From Cognatundibacterium griseum (GTDB lineage: Bacteria > Pseudomonadota > Gammaproteobacteria > Burkholderiales > Burkholderiaceae_D), in assembly GCF_014284195.1 (NCBI RefSeq), contig NZ_JACOGC010000005.1:248001-312000 (forward strand): a stretch of DNA of 64,000 nt. Direction: 5' to 3'. Positions 28,617 through 39,700 of this stretch are shown here, piece after piece (within the stretch, counting starts at the first letter, position 1; every line of letters starts with the position of its first letter). Below the pieces are notes generated by a model. It saw only the letters and a list, made by a program, of their open reading frames with translations, was not told where the DNA came from and did not search any database. Made by a program: the position numbers and the translations under genes.

Positions 28617-29567
28617 TTAAAACCCCAGGCTTGTACCCACCGAAACGGTATATTTCGGCGCCAGTTGATATCCATTCAGATTGTGATAAAGCGGTACCTG
28701 TAAAAACATATACATCCTGACCCGCTCAGTCATATTCCAGGTGAGACCTGGGCTGATATATAAGGTCTTACCTCCACTATCATCCGGAGACGCATTCACA
28801 CCGGAATCTTTCGATGAAATCCGTCCATTCAACTGCAATTGCGGAATCCAGGCACCCATAGCTGCATACCGGATTCCTGCATTCAGATTCAAACTTTTTC
28901 CCGGTTGATAACCATCACGATGATTCAAAGGAAGCTGGGTCATTGCCTGAACAAAGTAATCCCAGTCAGGAGAGAGTTCATTAAATTGAAAAATTCCTGC
29001 AATCAGATCTGTCGTTCCGCTGCCTGGCTGCAAACCGCGATCCAATGGCTGTCCTGCCAATGCACCACTGTTAAAATTTTCAGTATGACTGCCCGTAGCC
29101 AGCTTCAGGCCGAACTGAATACCCAGATTATGATTTTCAGTCAGTCCGGTATACCGTCCGATCACCTTCATATCTCCCAGACTATGGGTATGAGATGCTC
29201 CGGCATCCGAGCCATCAAAGGCAAAGCCATTCGTTGCATGAGTGCGATCGACATACGGCAGCTGGACAGTGACTCCCCAGTCCGGTGATGCCGTGTAATC
29301 CACGCTCGCCGTCAGGTATTGATTTTTTGTGTACAGCTCCTGCTCATGTCCATCGACCGGCCATGTCATGGTTTTACCAGTCCCGTTTCGCATCTGGTTT
29401 TGATTCAGATAGTCATAGCGCAGATCGAACCGGAATCCGGGATCGGATGAAAAACCCTGATTTTGCCAATCCGAACTGAGGGAACATCCACAGCTGGCGC
29501 AGGAAAATGCAGCTGCAGATGTGAGAGAAAAAATAGCACCCGCCGTTATTTTTAAAAATGTTTTCAT
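28617..29567 (-). CDS. Cysteine-rich-start outer-membrane beta-barrel protein
   Basis: A protein of about 316 residues from the ATG at 29567 (MKTFLKITAGAIF), with a signal peptide ending near AAAFS. The mature N-terminus is CASCGCSLSSDW, three cysteines in five residues, then a chain rich in alternating beta strands ending in the typical C-terminal Phe (SLGF). This is the layout of a small family of outer-membrane proteins seen near DUF2946 genes and copper-handling genes; I recall that association from family context and did not test it. The cysteines could bind metal or a lipid. An ATG at 29582 is an alternative start. Confidence 0.65.
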   Translation of the reverse strand: MKTFLKITAGAIFSLTSAAAFSCASCGCSLSSDWQNQGFSSDPGFRFDLRYDYLNQNQMRNGTGKTMTWPVDGHEQELYTKNQYLTASVDYTASPDWGVTVQLPYVDRTHATNGFAFDGSDAGASHTHSLGDMKVIGRYTGLTENHNLGIQFGLKLATGSHTENFNSGALAGQPLDRGLQPGSGTTDLIAGIFQFNELSPDWDYFVQAMTQLPLNHRDGYQPGKSLNLNAGIRYAAMGAWIPQLQLNGRISSKDSGVNASPDDSGGKTLYISPGLTWNMTERVRMYMFLQVPLYHNLNGYQLAPKYTVSVGTSLGF

Positions 29568-29699
29568 GTGATTACGTCGCATAAAGTCTGATGCAACCAG
29601 CCATTCACTGGCCCGGTTCGCATCAACAGGTTAGCAAAAATACTGTCATCATCTGACATGAACCAGGCAAGCACCGATTCATTCAGACTAAGCATCCAA

Positions 29700-30077
29700 T
29701 CAACATGCAGGCGGTGCGCGGGTCTGATAGGCGTTGTGAAAACGACCTGAAGGAAGTACCTCATCATCCGGTATAACACTAATTGCCGAGCGAATGAAGG
29801 CAGGAACAAAACTACGGCTAACGGGAGGATGCGCACTCTGAGAATCCAGACTCAGCAGACAAAGAACACAGTGCTTATCTGATACAGAAAAATCGACTTT
29901 CTCAGATAAAAACTGTTTGATCTGAACTGATGGAATTGCCGCACTACAAATGCTATCCGTTCCCGGATTGCCGGCACGGAGACGATGTACCAACGAGGGG
30001 GCGATGAATGCAAAAAGCATGACTCCTATCAGGAGCCAGATGATGCGCTTTTTATGCAATTCACTGAAATAAATCAT
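29700..30077 (-). CDS. DUF2946-family small membrane protein
   Basis: A 125-residue protein with one N-terminal membrane segment (about 11-32) and the motif DKHCVLCLL (about residues 67-75), the CxxC of DUF2946 proteins. Family members occur with TonB receptors, copper chaperones and cysteine-rich outer-membrane proteins, and are suspected to act in copper handling. It lies 132 bases upstream of the cysteine-rich barrel gene in the same direction, so the two are probably co-expressed (inference). Confidence 0.7.
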   Translation of the reverse strand: MIYFSELHKKRIIWLLIGVMLFAFIAPSLVHRLRAGNPGTDSICSAAIPSVQIKQFLSEKVDFSVSDKHCVLCLLSLDSQSAHPPVSRSFVPAFIRSAISVIPDDEVLPSGRFHNAYQTRAPPAC

Positions 30078-30307
30078 TTTCCGGAAATATTAGACTGTCA
30101 AAGTCGGCGTTAATTGTATGCAATATGATTACTGCTTGGTTTGATTCAGAACATAAATTCTTCGGCCAGACAGCAGATGTTTTTTGAAAAAAATAATCCG
30201 GCTCAGATTATCATGCAAAGATTGCAGTATTTCACGTTATTACGGTATAACGCACCTCTGTAACTCACCCGGCCCAAAGAATAGATTTTGTGACAATCCC
30301 GCCAATG

Positions 30308-30337
30308 CAAAAGCCCAGTCTGCATACTGGGCTTTTG
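30308..30337 (-). terminator. Terminator of the tRNA-Arg gene
   Basis: CAAAAGCCCAGT and ACTGGGCTTTTG form a perfect 12-base stem around a six-base loop. It lies 26 bases beyond the tRNA 3-prime end on the minus strand, with a T-rich end. Confidence 0.8.
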
Positions 30338-30362
30338 TATTAAATCACATGCTGAAATTTAT

Positions 30363-30439
30363 TGGCCTGCCCAGCAGGAATCGAACCTGCGACCCCGAGC
30401 TTAGAAGGCTCGTGCTCTATCCAACTGAGCTATGGACAG
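30363..30439 (-). tRNA. tRNA-Arg (anticodon TCT)
   Basis: 77 bases on the minus strand with a seven-pair acceptor stem (CTGTCCA with TGGGCAG, one G-T pair), D arm AGCTCAGTTGGATAGAGC, anticodon stem CGAGC/GCTCG around CTTCTAA (anticodon TCT), T arm GCAGGTTCGATTCCTGC, discriminator G and an encoded CCA. It decodes AGA, and AGG by wobble. It has its own promoter and terminator. Confidence 0.97.
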
Positions 30440-30480
30440 TCTGATTTCCGGATCGGTGCCACGGAAAAACTGAAGGCTGA

Positions 30481-30509
30481 ATACTACATGTTATCCGTCC
30501 TTGTTTCAA
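30481..30509 (-). promoter_or_regulatory. tRNA-Arg promoter
   Basis: On the minus strand TTGAAA (30504-30509) and TAGTAT (30481-30486) are spaced by exactly 17 bases. The predicted start is about 35 bases before the tRNA. An imperfect dyad CCGTTCTTG/CAAGGACGG overlaps the -35 and may serve as the glmM terminator. Confidence 0.7.
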
Positions 30510-30551
30510 GAACGGGATGTGATTCATGCCAAATCGGCTGACAGAAATTCG

Positions 30552-31895
30552 TCAGATTTTATCGATACAGGCAACCAGACGGCGCGCGTAGGAAGTCGCC
30601 AGCTCCCTGTCATCCGCTTCAACCATGACACGGATTAACGGTTCTGTGCCTGATGGACGGATTAATACCCGTCCCCGCCCATCCAGCAACGCCTCTACAT
30701 TCTCTTTTTCCTGCATCAGCGCTTCATTTTTTTGCCAGTTAAAGCCAGGAACAACCCGCACATTTAACAGCACCTGAGGAAACAATGTTAGCTCATCAAA
30801 ACACGCATCCAGATTTTTTCCCATACGGCGCAATGCAGACAAGACCTGTAACGCGGAAACGATCCCATCCCCGGTTGAATGTTTATCCAGACAGAGCAAA
30901 TGACCAGAACCTTCGCCGCCCAGTATCCAGCCGTGCTCCTGCATTTGCTCCAGGACATACCGGTCGCCGACTTTGGCCCGGATAAAACCGACACCAAGTT
31001 TTTTCATCGCGATTTCAACCGCCATGTTAGTCATCAGCGTGCCGACGACGCCTGCCACGGGGCCAATGGCCAGACGGTCAATCACCATCAAATACAGCAG
31101 CTGATCGCCATCGTAAATCTTGCCATTTTTATCGACCATTACCAATCGGTCGGCATCACCATCCAGGGCAATACCCAGATCGGCGTGATTGGCGCGTACT
31201 GCAACTGCCAATGCATCAGGTGCCGTTGCACCAACCTTGTCATTAATATTTAAACCATTGGGTGCATTACCAATCGCAATCACTTCCGCACCCAGCTCAT
31301 GGAATACATGAGGGGCAATGTCGTAAGCAGCGCCATGCGCGCAGTCAACCACGATCTTCAGGCCACGTAAATCCAATTCTGTGGGAAAAGTACTCTTGCA
31401 AAATTCAATGTAGCGACCGTTCGCATCACGTAAACGATGCGCTTTTCCAAGATGCTCCGAACTCACGCACTCCATCGGTTTCTCAAGCTCAGCCTCGATT
31501 GCTAGCTCAGTTTCATCGGCCAGTTTATTGCCTGACGCAGAGAAAAATTTAATCCCGTTGTCGTCAAAAGGATTATGAGACGCCGAAATCACCACTCCAG
31601 CAGACAATCGCAAAGCTCTGGTCAGATAAGCCACGGCGGGCGTCGGCATAGGTCCGGATAACATCACATCCACACCGGCAGCAGCGAAACCTGCTTCCAG
31701 CGAAGCCTCCAGCAAATAACCTGAAATACGGGTATCTTTACCAATCAAAACCGTAGGACGTTTATCAGTATGCACTCCAGCCTGTACCAAGACCTTACCT
31801 GCGGCATAGCCAAGACGCATCACAAAATCCGGGGTAATCGGTGAAACACCTACCCGTCCGCGAATACCGTCAGTTCCAAAATATTTTCTTGTCAT
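30552..31895 (-). CDS. glmM: Phosphoglucosamine mutase
   Basis: A protein of about 447 residues from the ATG at 31895 ([13 protein letters not shown]). [15 protein letters not shown] carries the phosphorylated active-site Ser near residue 102; ALDGDADR binds magnesium; and [13 protein letters not shown] near the C-terminus binds the substrate phosphate. It converts glucosamine-6-phosphate to glucosamine-1-phosphate for UDP-GlcNAc. It follows folP by 14 bases, the ftsH-folP-glmM order common in proteobacteria. Confidence 0.97.
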   Translation of the reverse strand: MTRKYFGTDGIRGRVGVSPITPDFVMRLGYAAGKVLVQAGVHTDKRPTVLIGKDTRISGYLLEASLEAGFAAAGVDVMLSGPMPTPAVAYLTRALRLSAGVVISASHNPFDDNGIKFFSASGNKLADETELAIEAELEKPMECVSSEHLGKAHRLRDANGRYIEFCKSTFPTELDLRGLKIVVDCAHGAAYDIAPHVFHELGAEVIAIGNAPNGLNINDKVGATAPDALAVAVRANHADLGIALDGDADRLVMVDKNGKIYDGDQLLYLMVIDRLAIGPVAGVVGTLMTNMAVEIAMKKLGVGFIRAKVGDRYVLEQMQEHGWILGGEGSGHLLCLDKHSTGDGIVSALQVLSALRRMGKNLDACFDELTLFPQVLLNVRVVPGFNWQKNEALMQEKENVEALLDGRGRVLIRPSGTEPLIRVMVEADDRELATSYARRLVACIDKI

Positions 31896-31909
31896 AGTCA
31901 ATTATCCAG

Positions 31910-32749
31910 TTACACCAATGCCTGCCACACATTCAATACATCAACGGTTTCAGCGACATCATGGACACGCAAAATCGCTGCACCGCGTTGCGCAGCCAAC
32001 AGCGCTGCCGCAAGACTCCCCGCCATCCGGTGCTCTACCGGCCGGCCAGTCAGGTCACCAATGATGGTTTTGCGCGAAATACCAACCAACACAGGCAGTT
32101 TAAGTTGACGTTGAAGCACATCAACTCCACAAAACAATTCGATATTATGCTGCCTGCTTTTGCCAAAACCAATACCGGGGTCGATACAGATACTTTCCTC
32201 AGAAATGCCTGCCCCAAGCAGCGCCTGCACCCGGTCCTGCAGGAAATGTCCGACTTCCGTGGAGACATCCTGATAGTCAGGTGAAATCTGCATGGTCGCC
32301 GGTAAATTTTGCATATGCATGACACACAGGCCTGCGTCAGTTCCGGTAACCGCAGCGATTGACTCGGCAGAAGCAAACCCCTTGATGTCATTGATCATGT
32401 CCGCACCTGCCAGCAATGCCTCACGCATGACTTCCGGCTTGTAGGTATCGATTGACAAAGGCTTTCCGCAATCGCGCAATGCGAAGATCACCGGCATAAC
32501 CCGATCGAGCTCTTCATTCAGCGACAGGACTTGCGAACCAGGCCTGGTCGATTCACCACCGATATCAATGATATCCACACCATCCCGTATCATCTGCTCA
32601 GCGCGAGAAATCGCGCTGTCCAGAGAGAAAAACTGCCCGCCATCAGAAAATGAATCCGGCGTGATATTCAGGATTCCCATGACCAACGGTTTTGCCCCTT
32701 GCTGACGCAAGGGAAACCGGTATCTGCCACATTGAAAATAGGTCGTCAT
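31910..32749 (-). CDS. folP: Dihydropteroate synthase
   Basis: A TIM-barrel enzyme of about 279 residues from the ATG at 32749 (MTTYFQCGRYRF). Signatures are MGILNITPDSFSDGG, DIGGESTRPGS and the C-terminal LRVHDVAET. It joins p-aminobenzoate to the pterin pyrophosphate and is the sulfonamide target. A TTG at 32764 has an AAGGAG sequence six bases ahead and would add five residues; the ATG has no such site. That AAGGAG lies in the stem of the ftsH terminator, so the true start and its control are uncertain. Confidence 0.95.
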   Translation of the reverse strand: MTTYFQCGRYRFPLRQQGAKPLVMGILNITPDSFSDGGQFFSLDSAISRAEQMIRDGVDIIDIGGESTRPGSQVLSLNEELDRVMPVIFALRDCGKPLSIDTYKPEVMREALLAGADMINDIKGFASAESIAAVTGTDAGLCVMHMQNLPATMQISPDYQDVSTEVGHFLQDRVQALLGAGISEESICIDPGIGFGKSRQHNIELFCGVDVLQRQLKLPVLVGISRKTIIGDLTGRPVEHRMAGSLAAALLAAQRGAAILRVHDVAETVDVLNVWQALV

Positions 32750-32780
32750 AAAAAATAAAGGCAAGGATTTCTCCTTACCT
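32750..32780 (-). terminator. Terminator after ftsH that abuts the folP start
   Basis: On the minus strand AGGTAAGGA and TCCTTGCCT pair around GAAA with one mismatch, followed by TTATTTTTT, which runs directly into the folP ATG. The stem contains AAGGAG, a possible Shine-Dalgarno sequence for an alternative TTG start. Confidence 0.65.
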
Positions 32781-32824
32781 TTTTTAGATTTTTTGAATTT
32801 TATTAATCAATTACGTTATCAGAG

Positions 32825-34714
32825 TCAGGCAGGCGCTGTGGCATTGGCAGGCATGCCGCCAGAAGTATTGTCGCTGGAGGATTTTCCTGTTGACTGTCCC
32901 AATTTTGGAGGGCGCGGTTCCAGACCATTCATGATGTCGTTGACCTGATCAGCATCAATGGTTTCCCATTCGAGCAGCGCTTTCGTCATTACCTCGACTT
33001 TTTCACGGTTCGCCTCCAATAACTGGCGGGCATGTGCATATTGTTTATCCAGAATCGCCCGAATCTCCGCATCCACTTTCTGTTGCGTAGCTTCGGAAAT
33101 TGTTTTGGAGGACATGCCGAAATAACCTTCCTGCTGATTATCCTCATATACCATGACACCCATACTGTCAGACATACCGAAACGGGTCACCATGGAGCGC
33201 GCCAGCTTGGTAGCACGGGCAAAATCGTTGGATGCGCCAGTTGACATCTGACCGACGAAAATCTCTTCTGCAATACGGCCACCGAACAGTATCGAAATTT
33301 CTTCCAGCATCTTATCTTTGTAGCCGCTGATCTGATCATGCTCTGGCAGTTGCCAGGTCAAGCCGAGTGCAAACCCGCGAGGCATAATGGTGACTTTATG
33401 AACCGGGTCTGCCTTAGGTAAAAGTTTAGCAACCACCGCATGACCTGATTCGTGGTAAGCCGTGTTGCGACGCTCTTCCTCACGCATCACCATGGATTTA
33501 CGCTCAGGTCCCATGAAGATTTTGTCTTTTGCATCTTCAAAATCCAGCATCTCTACCAGTCGCTTGTTACGGCGGGCGGCAAACAGAGCCGCCTCATTGA
33601 CCAGATTAGCCAGATCAGCGCCGGACATACCTGGCGTTCCGCGAGCAAGAATATCCGCTTTGACGTCGCTACTGATAGGAACCTTGCGCATATGGACATT
33701 CAGAATCTGCTCACGACCACGAATATCCGGCAATCCGACTGAAACCTGACGATCAAAACGTCCCGGGCGCAGCAAAGCCTTATCCAGCACATCGGCACGA
33801 TTGGTTGCAGCAATCACAATCACACCGGAATTTGCTTCAAAGCCGTCCATTTCAACCAGCATCTGGTTCAGCGTCTGTTCCCGCTCATCATTACCACCAC
33901 CCATACCGGCACCACGGTGACGGCCAACGGCATCAATCTCATCAATAAAAATAATGCATGGAGAATGTTTTTTAGCATTCTCAAACATGTCCCGCACGCG
34001 CGAAGCACCGACACCGACAAACATTTCAACAAAGTCAGAACCGGAAATAGTGAAGAAAGGAACTTTCGCTTCACCCGCTATAGCACGCGCCAACAGTGTC
34101 TTACCCGTTCCTGGTGGCCCCACCATCAGAATACCGCGGGGAATGCGTCCGCCCAGTTTTTGAAATTTGGTCGGATCACGCAGAAAATCGACAACTTCAG
34201 TCACTTCCTCTTTGGCCTCATCACAACCCGCCACATCGGCGAAGGTGACATTATTATTGGTGTCATCCAGCATGCGGGCTTTGGATTTGCCAAAAGAGAA
34301 CGCGCCACCTTTGCCACCGCCCTGCATCTGACGCATAAAGAAAATCCAGACACCAATCAACAACAGCATCGGGAACCAGGAGATAAACACTTGGGAAAGG
34401 AAGGATGGTTCTTCTGGCGGTTTATTATCAAATTTGATGCCATTATTGACCAGATCACCTACGAGGCCGCGGTCAAAAATCGTCAGCTGAGACTTGATTT
34501 TCTTACCGTCAGACGTGATGGCAGTCACTGTTCGGTTGGCATCATCAATCGTGGCCTCTTTAATATGCTTCGCTTTTACTTCATCAAGGAACTCTGAATA
34601 AGGCACAGAAGCCATACCAGTACCAATGCTCTTCCCTTCAAACTGCTTGAAAAGCGTGAAAAGCACGAGGGCAACCACAACCCATATAGCTGCTTTTGAA
34701 AACATATTATTCAC
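32825..34714 (-). CDS. ftsH: ATP-dependent zinc metalloprotease FtsH
   Basis: A 629-residue membrane-bound AAA+ protease. Membrane segments lie at about 9-22 and 108-126 with a periplasmic domain between. Walker A GPPGTGKT is at 199-206, IIFIDEIDA follows, and the zinc site HESGH is at 421-425. FtsH degrades membrane proteins and regulators such as LpxC and heat-shock sigma factor. The start is GTG at 34714: AAGGAG lies five bases ahead, while the ATG three codons later is too far away. The C-terminal 30 residues are a variable Ser/Gly/Pro tail. Confidence 0.97.
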   Translation of the reverse strand: MNNMFSKAAIWVVVALVLFTLFKQFEGKSIGTGMASVPYSEFLDEVKAKHIKEATIDDANRTVTAITSDGKKIKSQLTIFDRGLVGDLVNNGIKFDNKPPEEPSFLSQVFISWFPMLLLIGVWIFFMRQMQGGGKGGAFSFGKSKARMLDDTNNNVTFADVAGCDEAKEEVTEVVDFLRDPTKFQKLGGRIPRGILMVGPPGTGKTLLARAIAGEAKVPFFTISGSDFVEMFVGVGASRVRDMFENAKKHSPCIIFIDEIDAVGRHRGAGMGGGNDEREQTLNQMLVEMDGFEANSGVIVIAATNRADVLDKALLRPGRFDRQVSVGLPDIRGREQILNVHMRKVPISSDVKADILARGTPGMSGADLANLVNEAALFAARRNKRLVEMLDFEDAKDKIFMGPERKSMVMREEERRNTAYHESGHAVVAKLLPKADPVHKVTIMPRGFALGLTWQLPEHDQISGYKDKMLEEISILFGGRIAEEIFVGQMSTGASNDFARATKLARSMVTRFGMSDSMGVMVYEDNQQEGYFGMSSKTISEATQQKVDAEIRAILDKQYAHARQLLEANREKVEVMTKALLEWETIDADQVNDIMNGLEPRPPKLGQSTGKSSSDNTSGGMPANATAPA

Positions 34715-34835
34715 GAGAACTCCTTGGACGCTCTAAGCGCCATTTGATACGTAATCATTCATTCTACCCCCATTGGGCAGAGCTTGCTAGTTGACATATG
34801 CTGTCAGCATTGACGATTATCAAGTGCAAAATCAG

Positions 34836-35480
34836 TCATTCCGGATGTTTTAAACCTTTTCCAAGTAAAAATATCTCCGATGATTTGTCCTTGCTCGCTT
34901 TAGGTTTTTTATTCATGACGAGTTTGAACTCGTCCTTAAACATATTGACAATATTATTGTAACTTGGACCATGAAAACACTTGACCAGCAAAGAGCCGCC
35001 GGGCTTTAAGTGCGCGCGCGCAAAAGCAATCGCGAGCTCAATGATGTACTCTACACGAGCCGCATCCACCGTCGAATTTCCTGACAAATTGGGCGCCATA
35101 TCCGATAAGACAAGATCCACCTTCCGCCCCACGAGTTTTGATTCCAGCTGATCCAGAACTTCATCCTCACGGAAATCTCCCTGAATAAACTGGACATCCG
35201 CAATCGGCTCCATTGGCAACAGGTCCAGAGCAAATATTTCCCCCAGAATCCCCCCGCCTTCCTTGCCAGCGAGCTTGTTTCTGACATACTGAGACCAGCT
35301 GCCCGGTGTTGCACCCAGATCCACAATAATCTGCCCCGGCCGGATCAGTTTTTCAGCCTCATCAATCTCTTTCAGCTTATAAACAGCGCGCGCACGGTAA
35401 CCCTCTTTTTGTGCCAGCTTCACGTAAGGATCATTAATATGATCGTGAACCCAATTTTGATTGAATTTATTTTTTGCCAT
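34836..35480 (-). CDS. rlmE: 23S rRNA (uridine 2552-2-prime-O) methyltransferase
   Basis: A 214-residue Rossmann-fold methyltransferase. The SAM loop [14 protein letters not shown] is about residues 48-61, and the catalytic Lys-Asp-Lys-Glu set is present (DMAPNLSGN holds the Asp; LLVKCFHG the second Lys). It methylates U2552 in the A loop late in 50S assembly. It lies upstream of ftsH in the same direction, and divergent from yhbY across 32 bases, which is the conserved yhbY-rlmE-ftsH arrangement. Confidence 0.96.
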   Translation of the reverse strand: MAKNKFNQNWVHDHINDPYVKLAQKEGYRARAVYKLKEIDEAEKLIRPGQIIVDLGATPGSWSQYVRNKLAGKEGGGILGEIFALDLLPMEPIADVQFIQGDFREDEVLDQLESKLVGRKVDLVLSDMAPNLSGNSTVDAARVEYIIELAIAFARAHLKPGGSLLVKCFHGPSYNNIVNMFKDEFKLVMNKKPKASKDKSSEIFLLGKGLKHPE

Positions 35481-35512
35481 TCGCGTAAAATACAGCCTTG
35501 AAAGGAATTATT

Positions 35513-35986
35513 ATGTTAAAACTTACGCCCGCCGAAAGAAGCGAACTCAGATCCGAAGCCCATGCCTTAAAACCGATTGTATTGATCGGCGAAGCTGGAC
35601 TGACACCTGCCGTGCTCAAGGAAATCGATGCTGGCCTCAATGCACATGGATTAATGAAAGTCCGGGTGTTTGGTGATGACCGTGAAGCACGTATCGCCAT
35701 GTACGACTCAATCTGCGCGGAACTGAATGCAGCACCGGTTCAACACATCGGCAAGCTTCTGGTGATTTATCGCCCCAAAACCGACAATATCAAAGAAACC
35801 AAGCTGGTTAAAAAGGGAAAAGGCCTGCGCGAAGTCACGATCGTGAAACCCAGTGCCAGCGGCACCAAAAAACCGACTGTTTCCAAAGTAATGGTTAAAG
35901 GTAACGAACGCGTTACTCAGGGTGGCAATGTCAAACGCGCCAAACCCCGCCAGGCCAGCATGAAGAAATCGTCTTTGGGGAAATAA
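35513..35986 (+). CDS. yhbY: YhbY-type ribosome assembly RNA-binding protein
   Basis: A protein of about 157 residues from the ATG at 35513, which has AAAGGA ahead of it. Residues 1-95 form the CRM domain, with ALKPIVLIGEAGLTPAVLKEID and the GxxG-like loop. The C-terminal 60 residues are a basic Lys/Arg/Ser/Gly extension not found in the 97-residue E. coli protein but usual in betaproteobacteria. It binds pre-50S particles. It is divergent from rlmE and ends at a terminator. Confidence 0.92.
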   Translation: MLKLTPAERSELRSEAHALKPIVLIGEAGLTPAVLKEIDAGLNAHGLMKVRVFGDDREARIAMYDSICAELNAAPVQHIGKLLVIYRPKTDNIKETKLVKKGKGLREVTIVKPSASGTKKPTVSKVMVKGNERVTQGGNVKRAKPRQASMKKSSLGK

Positions 35987-36019
35987 CAAAGCAATCAGGC
36001 ATCAGCCACATACAAGATG

Positions 36020-36042
36020 ACCCGGCGCAAGCCGGGTTTTTC
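36020..36042 (+). terminator. Rho-independent terminator after yhbY
   Basis: ACCCGGC and GCCGGGT pair around GCAA, followed by TTTTTC. It lies 33 bases after the yhbY stop. Confidence 0.85.
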
Positions 36043-36107
36043 TTAAGCGCAATACCTTTTTACTCATTCGCAGAGCGCTCAACGCAGAGCGCTCAAAACG
36101 GACAAGA

Positions 36108-36584
36108 TCAGACGTACAACACTTCCAGCACTTCATACTCACGAATACCAGCCGGCGCCTGAACACCGACCACATCTCCGGCATATTTGCCGATCAATGC
36201 GCGCGCAATCGGAGATGTAATAGAAACCTTGCTGAGTTTAATATCCGCCTCATCTTCGCCAACGATCTGATAACTGACTTTCTGTTCGTTCTCCAGGTCT
36301 TCAAGATGCACTGTTGAACCAAACACCACACGACCTTCCGCATCCAGCGTAGCCGGATCAATGACCTGTGCAGACCCCAGCTTTCCCTCCAGTTCTGCGA
36401 TGCGACCTTCAATGAACGCCTGACGCTCTTTCGCCGCATCATACTCCGCATTTTCAGACAGGTCACCCTGAGCGCGAGCCTCTGCAATCGCATTAATAAC
36501 AGCAGGACGCTCCTTTGTTTTCAAATTGTGCAATTCCTGCTTTAACAATTCTGCACCAAACTTGGTGATAGGCACTGTACTCAT
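36108..36584 (-). CDS. greA: Transcription elongation factor GreA
   Basis: A protein of about 158 residues from the ATG at 36584 (MSTVPITKFGAELLKQEL). The N-terminal coiled coil (about 10-75) contains ARAQGDLSENAEYDAAKERQ, with the acidic Asp-Glu tip that enters the RNA polymerase secondary channel. The C-terminal FKBP-like domain has the end motif SPIARALIGK. It stimulates cleavage of backtracked RNA. It follows carB after a strong terminator. The upstream triplets GTG AAT AAT ATG are identical to the start of ftsH; GTG at 36593 is an alternative start. Confidence 0.96.
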   Translation of the reverse strand: MSTVPITKFGAELLKQELHNLKTKERPAVINAIAEARAQGDLSENAEYDAAKERQAFIEGRIAELEGKLGSAQVIDPATLDAEGRVVFGSTVHLEDLENEQKVSYQIVGEDEADIKLSKVSITSPIARALIGKYAGDVVGVQAPAGIREYEVLEVLYV

Positions 36585-36610
36585 ATTATTCACATTGATC
36601 AAAGTAAAAA

Positions 36611-36662
36611 TACAGAGGTCACAGCCGACATAATTAAAACTATGTCTTTTGTGACCTCTGTA
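36611..36662 (-). terminator. Long hairpin terminator after carB
   Basis: TACAGAGGTCACA and TGTGACCTCTGTA form a perfect 13-base outer stem, with an inner stem of GACATA and TATGTC. TATTTTTAC follows on the minus strand. It separates carB from greA. Confidence 0.85.
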
Positions 36663-36706
36663 TCAAAAATTCAGCACCGGAAAAACTGCCGGCACCCTTG
36701 TTTGCG

Positions 36707-39700
36707 TCAGTTTAAGGTCTTATGCAAGCCTTGTAAATCATAAACATGCAATTCGTTCAAATAACGCATACCCTCAACCGCCGCCTCTGCACCGGCAATC
36801 GTGGTAAAGGTGGTTGCACGCGCAATCAGCGCCGAAGTGCGGATTGCACGGGAATCGGTAATCGCATTACGTTTTTCCTCAACGGTGTTGATGACCAGAG
36901 CAATTTCATTATTCTTGATCATATCAACAACATGCGGACGACCTTCCACCACTTTATTGACAACAGAAACCGGAATGCCTTCTGCTGCAATTGCCGCAGC
37001 CGTTCCTCTGGTCGCGACAACAGAGAAACCCAGCTCGACCAGATCCTTCGCCACTTTGACACCACGCGGCTTATCGCTGTTTTTGATACTCAGGAAAACT
37101 TTACCAGAAGTTGGCAACTTCACACCAGCTCCCAGTTGTGATTTCACGAAAGCTTCGCCGAATGTCTTGCCCACACCCATGACTTCACCGGTCGATTTCA
37201 TCTCAGGTCCGAGAATCGTATCAACACCAGGGAATTTCACGAACGGGAATACCGCTTCCTTCACACTGAAATATGGCGGCACGACTTCTGCACCGATACC
37301 TTGCGAATCCAGTGACTGACCAACCATGCAGCGTGCCGCGATTTTGGCAAGCTGTAAGCCGGTGGCTTTCGATACATACGGAACGGTACGCGAAGCACGC
37401 GGATTGACTTCCAGCACAAATACGACGTCCTGACCGTCTTTGTGCTGAATAGCAAACTGCACGTTCATCAAACCGACTACGTTCAGACCTTTTGCCATCA
37501 ATGCAGTCTGACGTTTAAGCTCAGCAATCGTTTCTTGCGAGAGCGAGTAAGGCGGCAGCGAACATGCAGAGTCACCCGAATGGACACCTGCCTGCTCAAT
37601 ATGCTCCATAACACCACCAATGAAAGTACGGGTGCCGTCAGACAAGCAATCGACATCAACTTCAATCGCATCATTCAGGAAACGGTCGAGCAATACAGGA
37701 GAGTCATGCGAGACCTTGACCGCTTCACGCATGTAGCGCTCCAGATCACGCTGCTCATGCACGATTTCCATTGCGCGTCCGCCCAGTACATAAGATGGGC
37801 GTACGACCAGCGGATAACCGATTTCCTGCGCCAATGCCAATGCCTCTGGTTCAGTACGTGCAGTGCGGTTTGGTGGCTGACGCAGGCCAAGCTCCTGCAA
37901 CATTTTCTGGAAACGTTCACGATCTTCCGCAGCATCGATCATGTCGGGCGAGGTACCGACGATAGGTACGCCGTTTGCCTCCAGATCAAGCGCCAGCTTC
38001 AAAGGTGTCTGACCGCCATATTGCACGATCACGCCGACTGGTTTTTCCTTGTCGACGATTTCCAGCACGTCTTCCAGTGTCAGCGGTTCGAAATACAAAC
38101 GATCAGAGGTATCGTAGTCGGTCGATACGGTTTCCGGATTACAGTTCACCATGATGGTTTCGTAACCGTCTTCGCGCATCGCAAATGCAGCATGTACGCA
38201 GCAATAATCGAACTCAATACCTTGACCGATACGGTTAGGGCCACCGCCCAGCACCATGATTTTCTTCTTGTCAGTTGGATTCGATTCGCATTCTTCTTCG
38301 TACGTCGAATACATGTAAGCAGTATTCGTGGCAAATTCACCGGCACAGGTATCCACGCGCTTGTACACCGGACGCACGTTCAGGGCACGGCGCTTTTCGC
38401 GGATAGCAGTGTCTGTGGTTTTCAGTAACTTGGCGAGACGGCGATCGGAAAAACCTTTTTTCTTCAGCGTCAGCATCATGTCTTTATCGATGCTATCCAG
38501 ACTCTGTTCGTCCAGCCACAATTCGATATCGATAATGTCCTTGATCTGCACCAGGAACCAAGGATCAATGTGCGTCAACTGATGCACTTCTTCCATTGTG
38601 AAACCTTGAGCGAATGCATCACCCACATACCAGATACGATCAGGACCAGGTTCGCCCAGTTCTTTTTCCAGAATCTCGCGATCCTGGGTTTTTTCGTTCA
38701 TGCCATCGACGCCAACTTCCAGACCGCGCAAGGCCTTCTGGAAGGATTCCTGGAAAGTACGGCCAATCGCCATGACTTCACCCACCGATTTCATTTGCGT
38801 CGTCAGACGATTATCGGCCTGCGGGAATTTCTCGAATGCGAAACGCGGAATCTTAGTCACAACATAGTCAATTGACGGTTCGAACGATGCCGGCGTTGCG
38901 CCGCCGGTGATTTCGTTGCGCAATTCGTCAAGCGTGAAACCGACTGCCAGTTTCGCCGCGATTTTAGCGATCGGAAAACCGGTCGCTTTCGATGCCAGTG
39001 CCGAAGAACGCGATACGCGTGGATTCATTTCGATGACGATCATGCGACCGTCGGCCGGATTGACCGAGAACTGCACGTTGGAGCCGCCGGTATCGACACC
39101 GATTTCACGCAGCACCGCCAGCGAGGCGTTACGCATGATCTGATACTCTTTGTCGGTCAGCGTTTGTGCCGGAGCAACCGTGATGGAGTCGCCGGTGTGC
39201 ACGCCCATCGGGTCCAGATTTTCGATGGAGCAGACGATAATGCAGTTATCCGCTTTATCGCGCACCACTTCCATCTCGTACTCTTTCCAGCCGATCAGCG
39301 ATTCTTCAATCAGCAATTCATTGGTCGGCGATGCTTCCAGACCGCGTTTGCAGATGGTTTCGAATTCTTCCGGATTGTACGCAATGCCACCACCAGTACC
39401 GCCCATCGTGAACGATGGACGGATGATGACCGGAAAGCCAACATCCTTTTGCACAGCCCAGGCTTCATCCATCGAATGCGCAACGCCGGAACGGGCAGAA
39501 CCCAGGCCGATCTTGGTCATTGCATTTTTGAATTTCAGACGGTCTTCCGCTTTATCAATCGCTTCAGGGGTTGCGCCGATCAGTTCAACTTTGTATTTAT
39601 CGAGCACGCCGTTGCGCCACAAATCCAGCGCGCAGTTCAGTGCAGTCTGACCACCCATGGTCGGCAGAATGGCGTCCGGCTTCTCCTTGGCGATGATGCG

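Noticed and set aside
28487-28720. Small frames covering the hairpin at 28498
   Set aside because: They overlap the end of the barrel gene and have no ribosome site or family match. The stem-loop explains the conserved-looking sequence.
30184-30444. 86-codon frame overlapping the tRNA-Arg gene
   Set aside because: It reads through the tRNA and its terminator on the opposite strand. The tRNA structure is unambiguous.
37442-38428. 328-codon open frame antisense to carB
   Set aside because: Same reason: it mirrors a strongly conserved gene, with no plausible product and no ribosome site.
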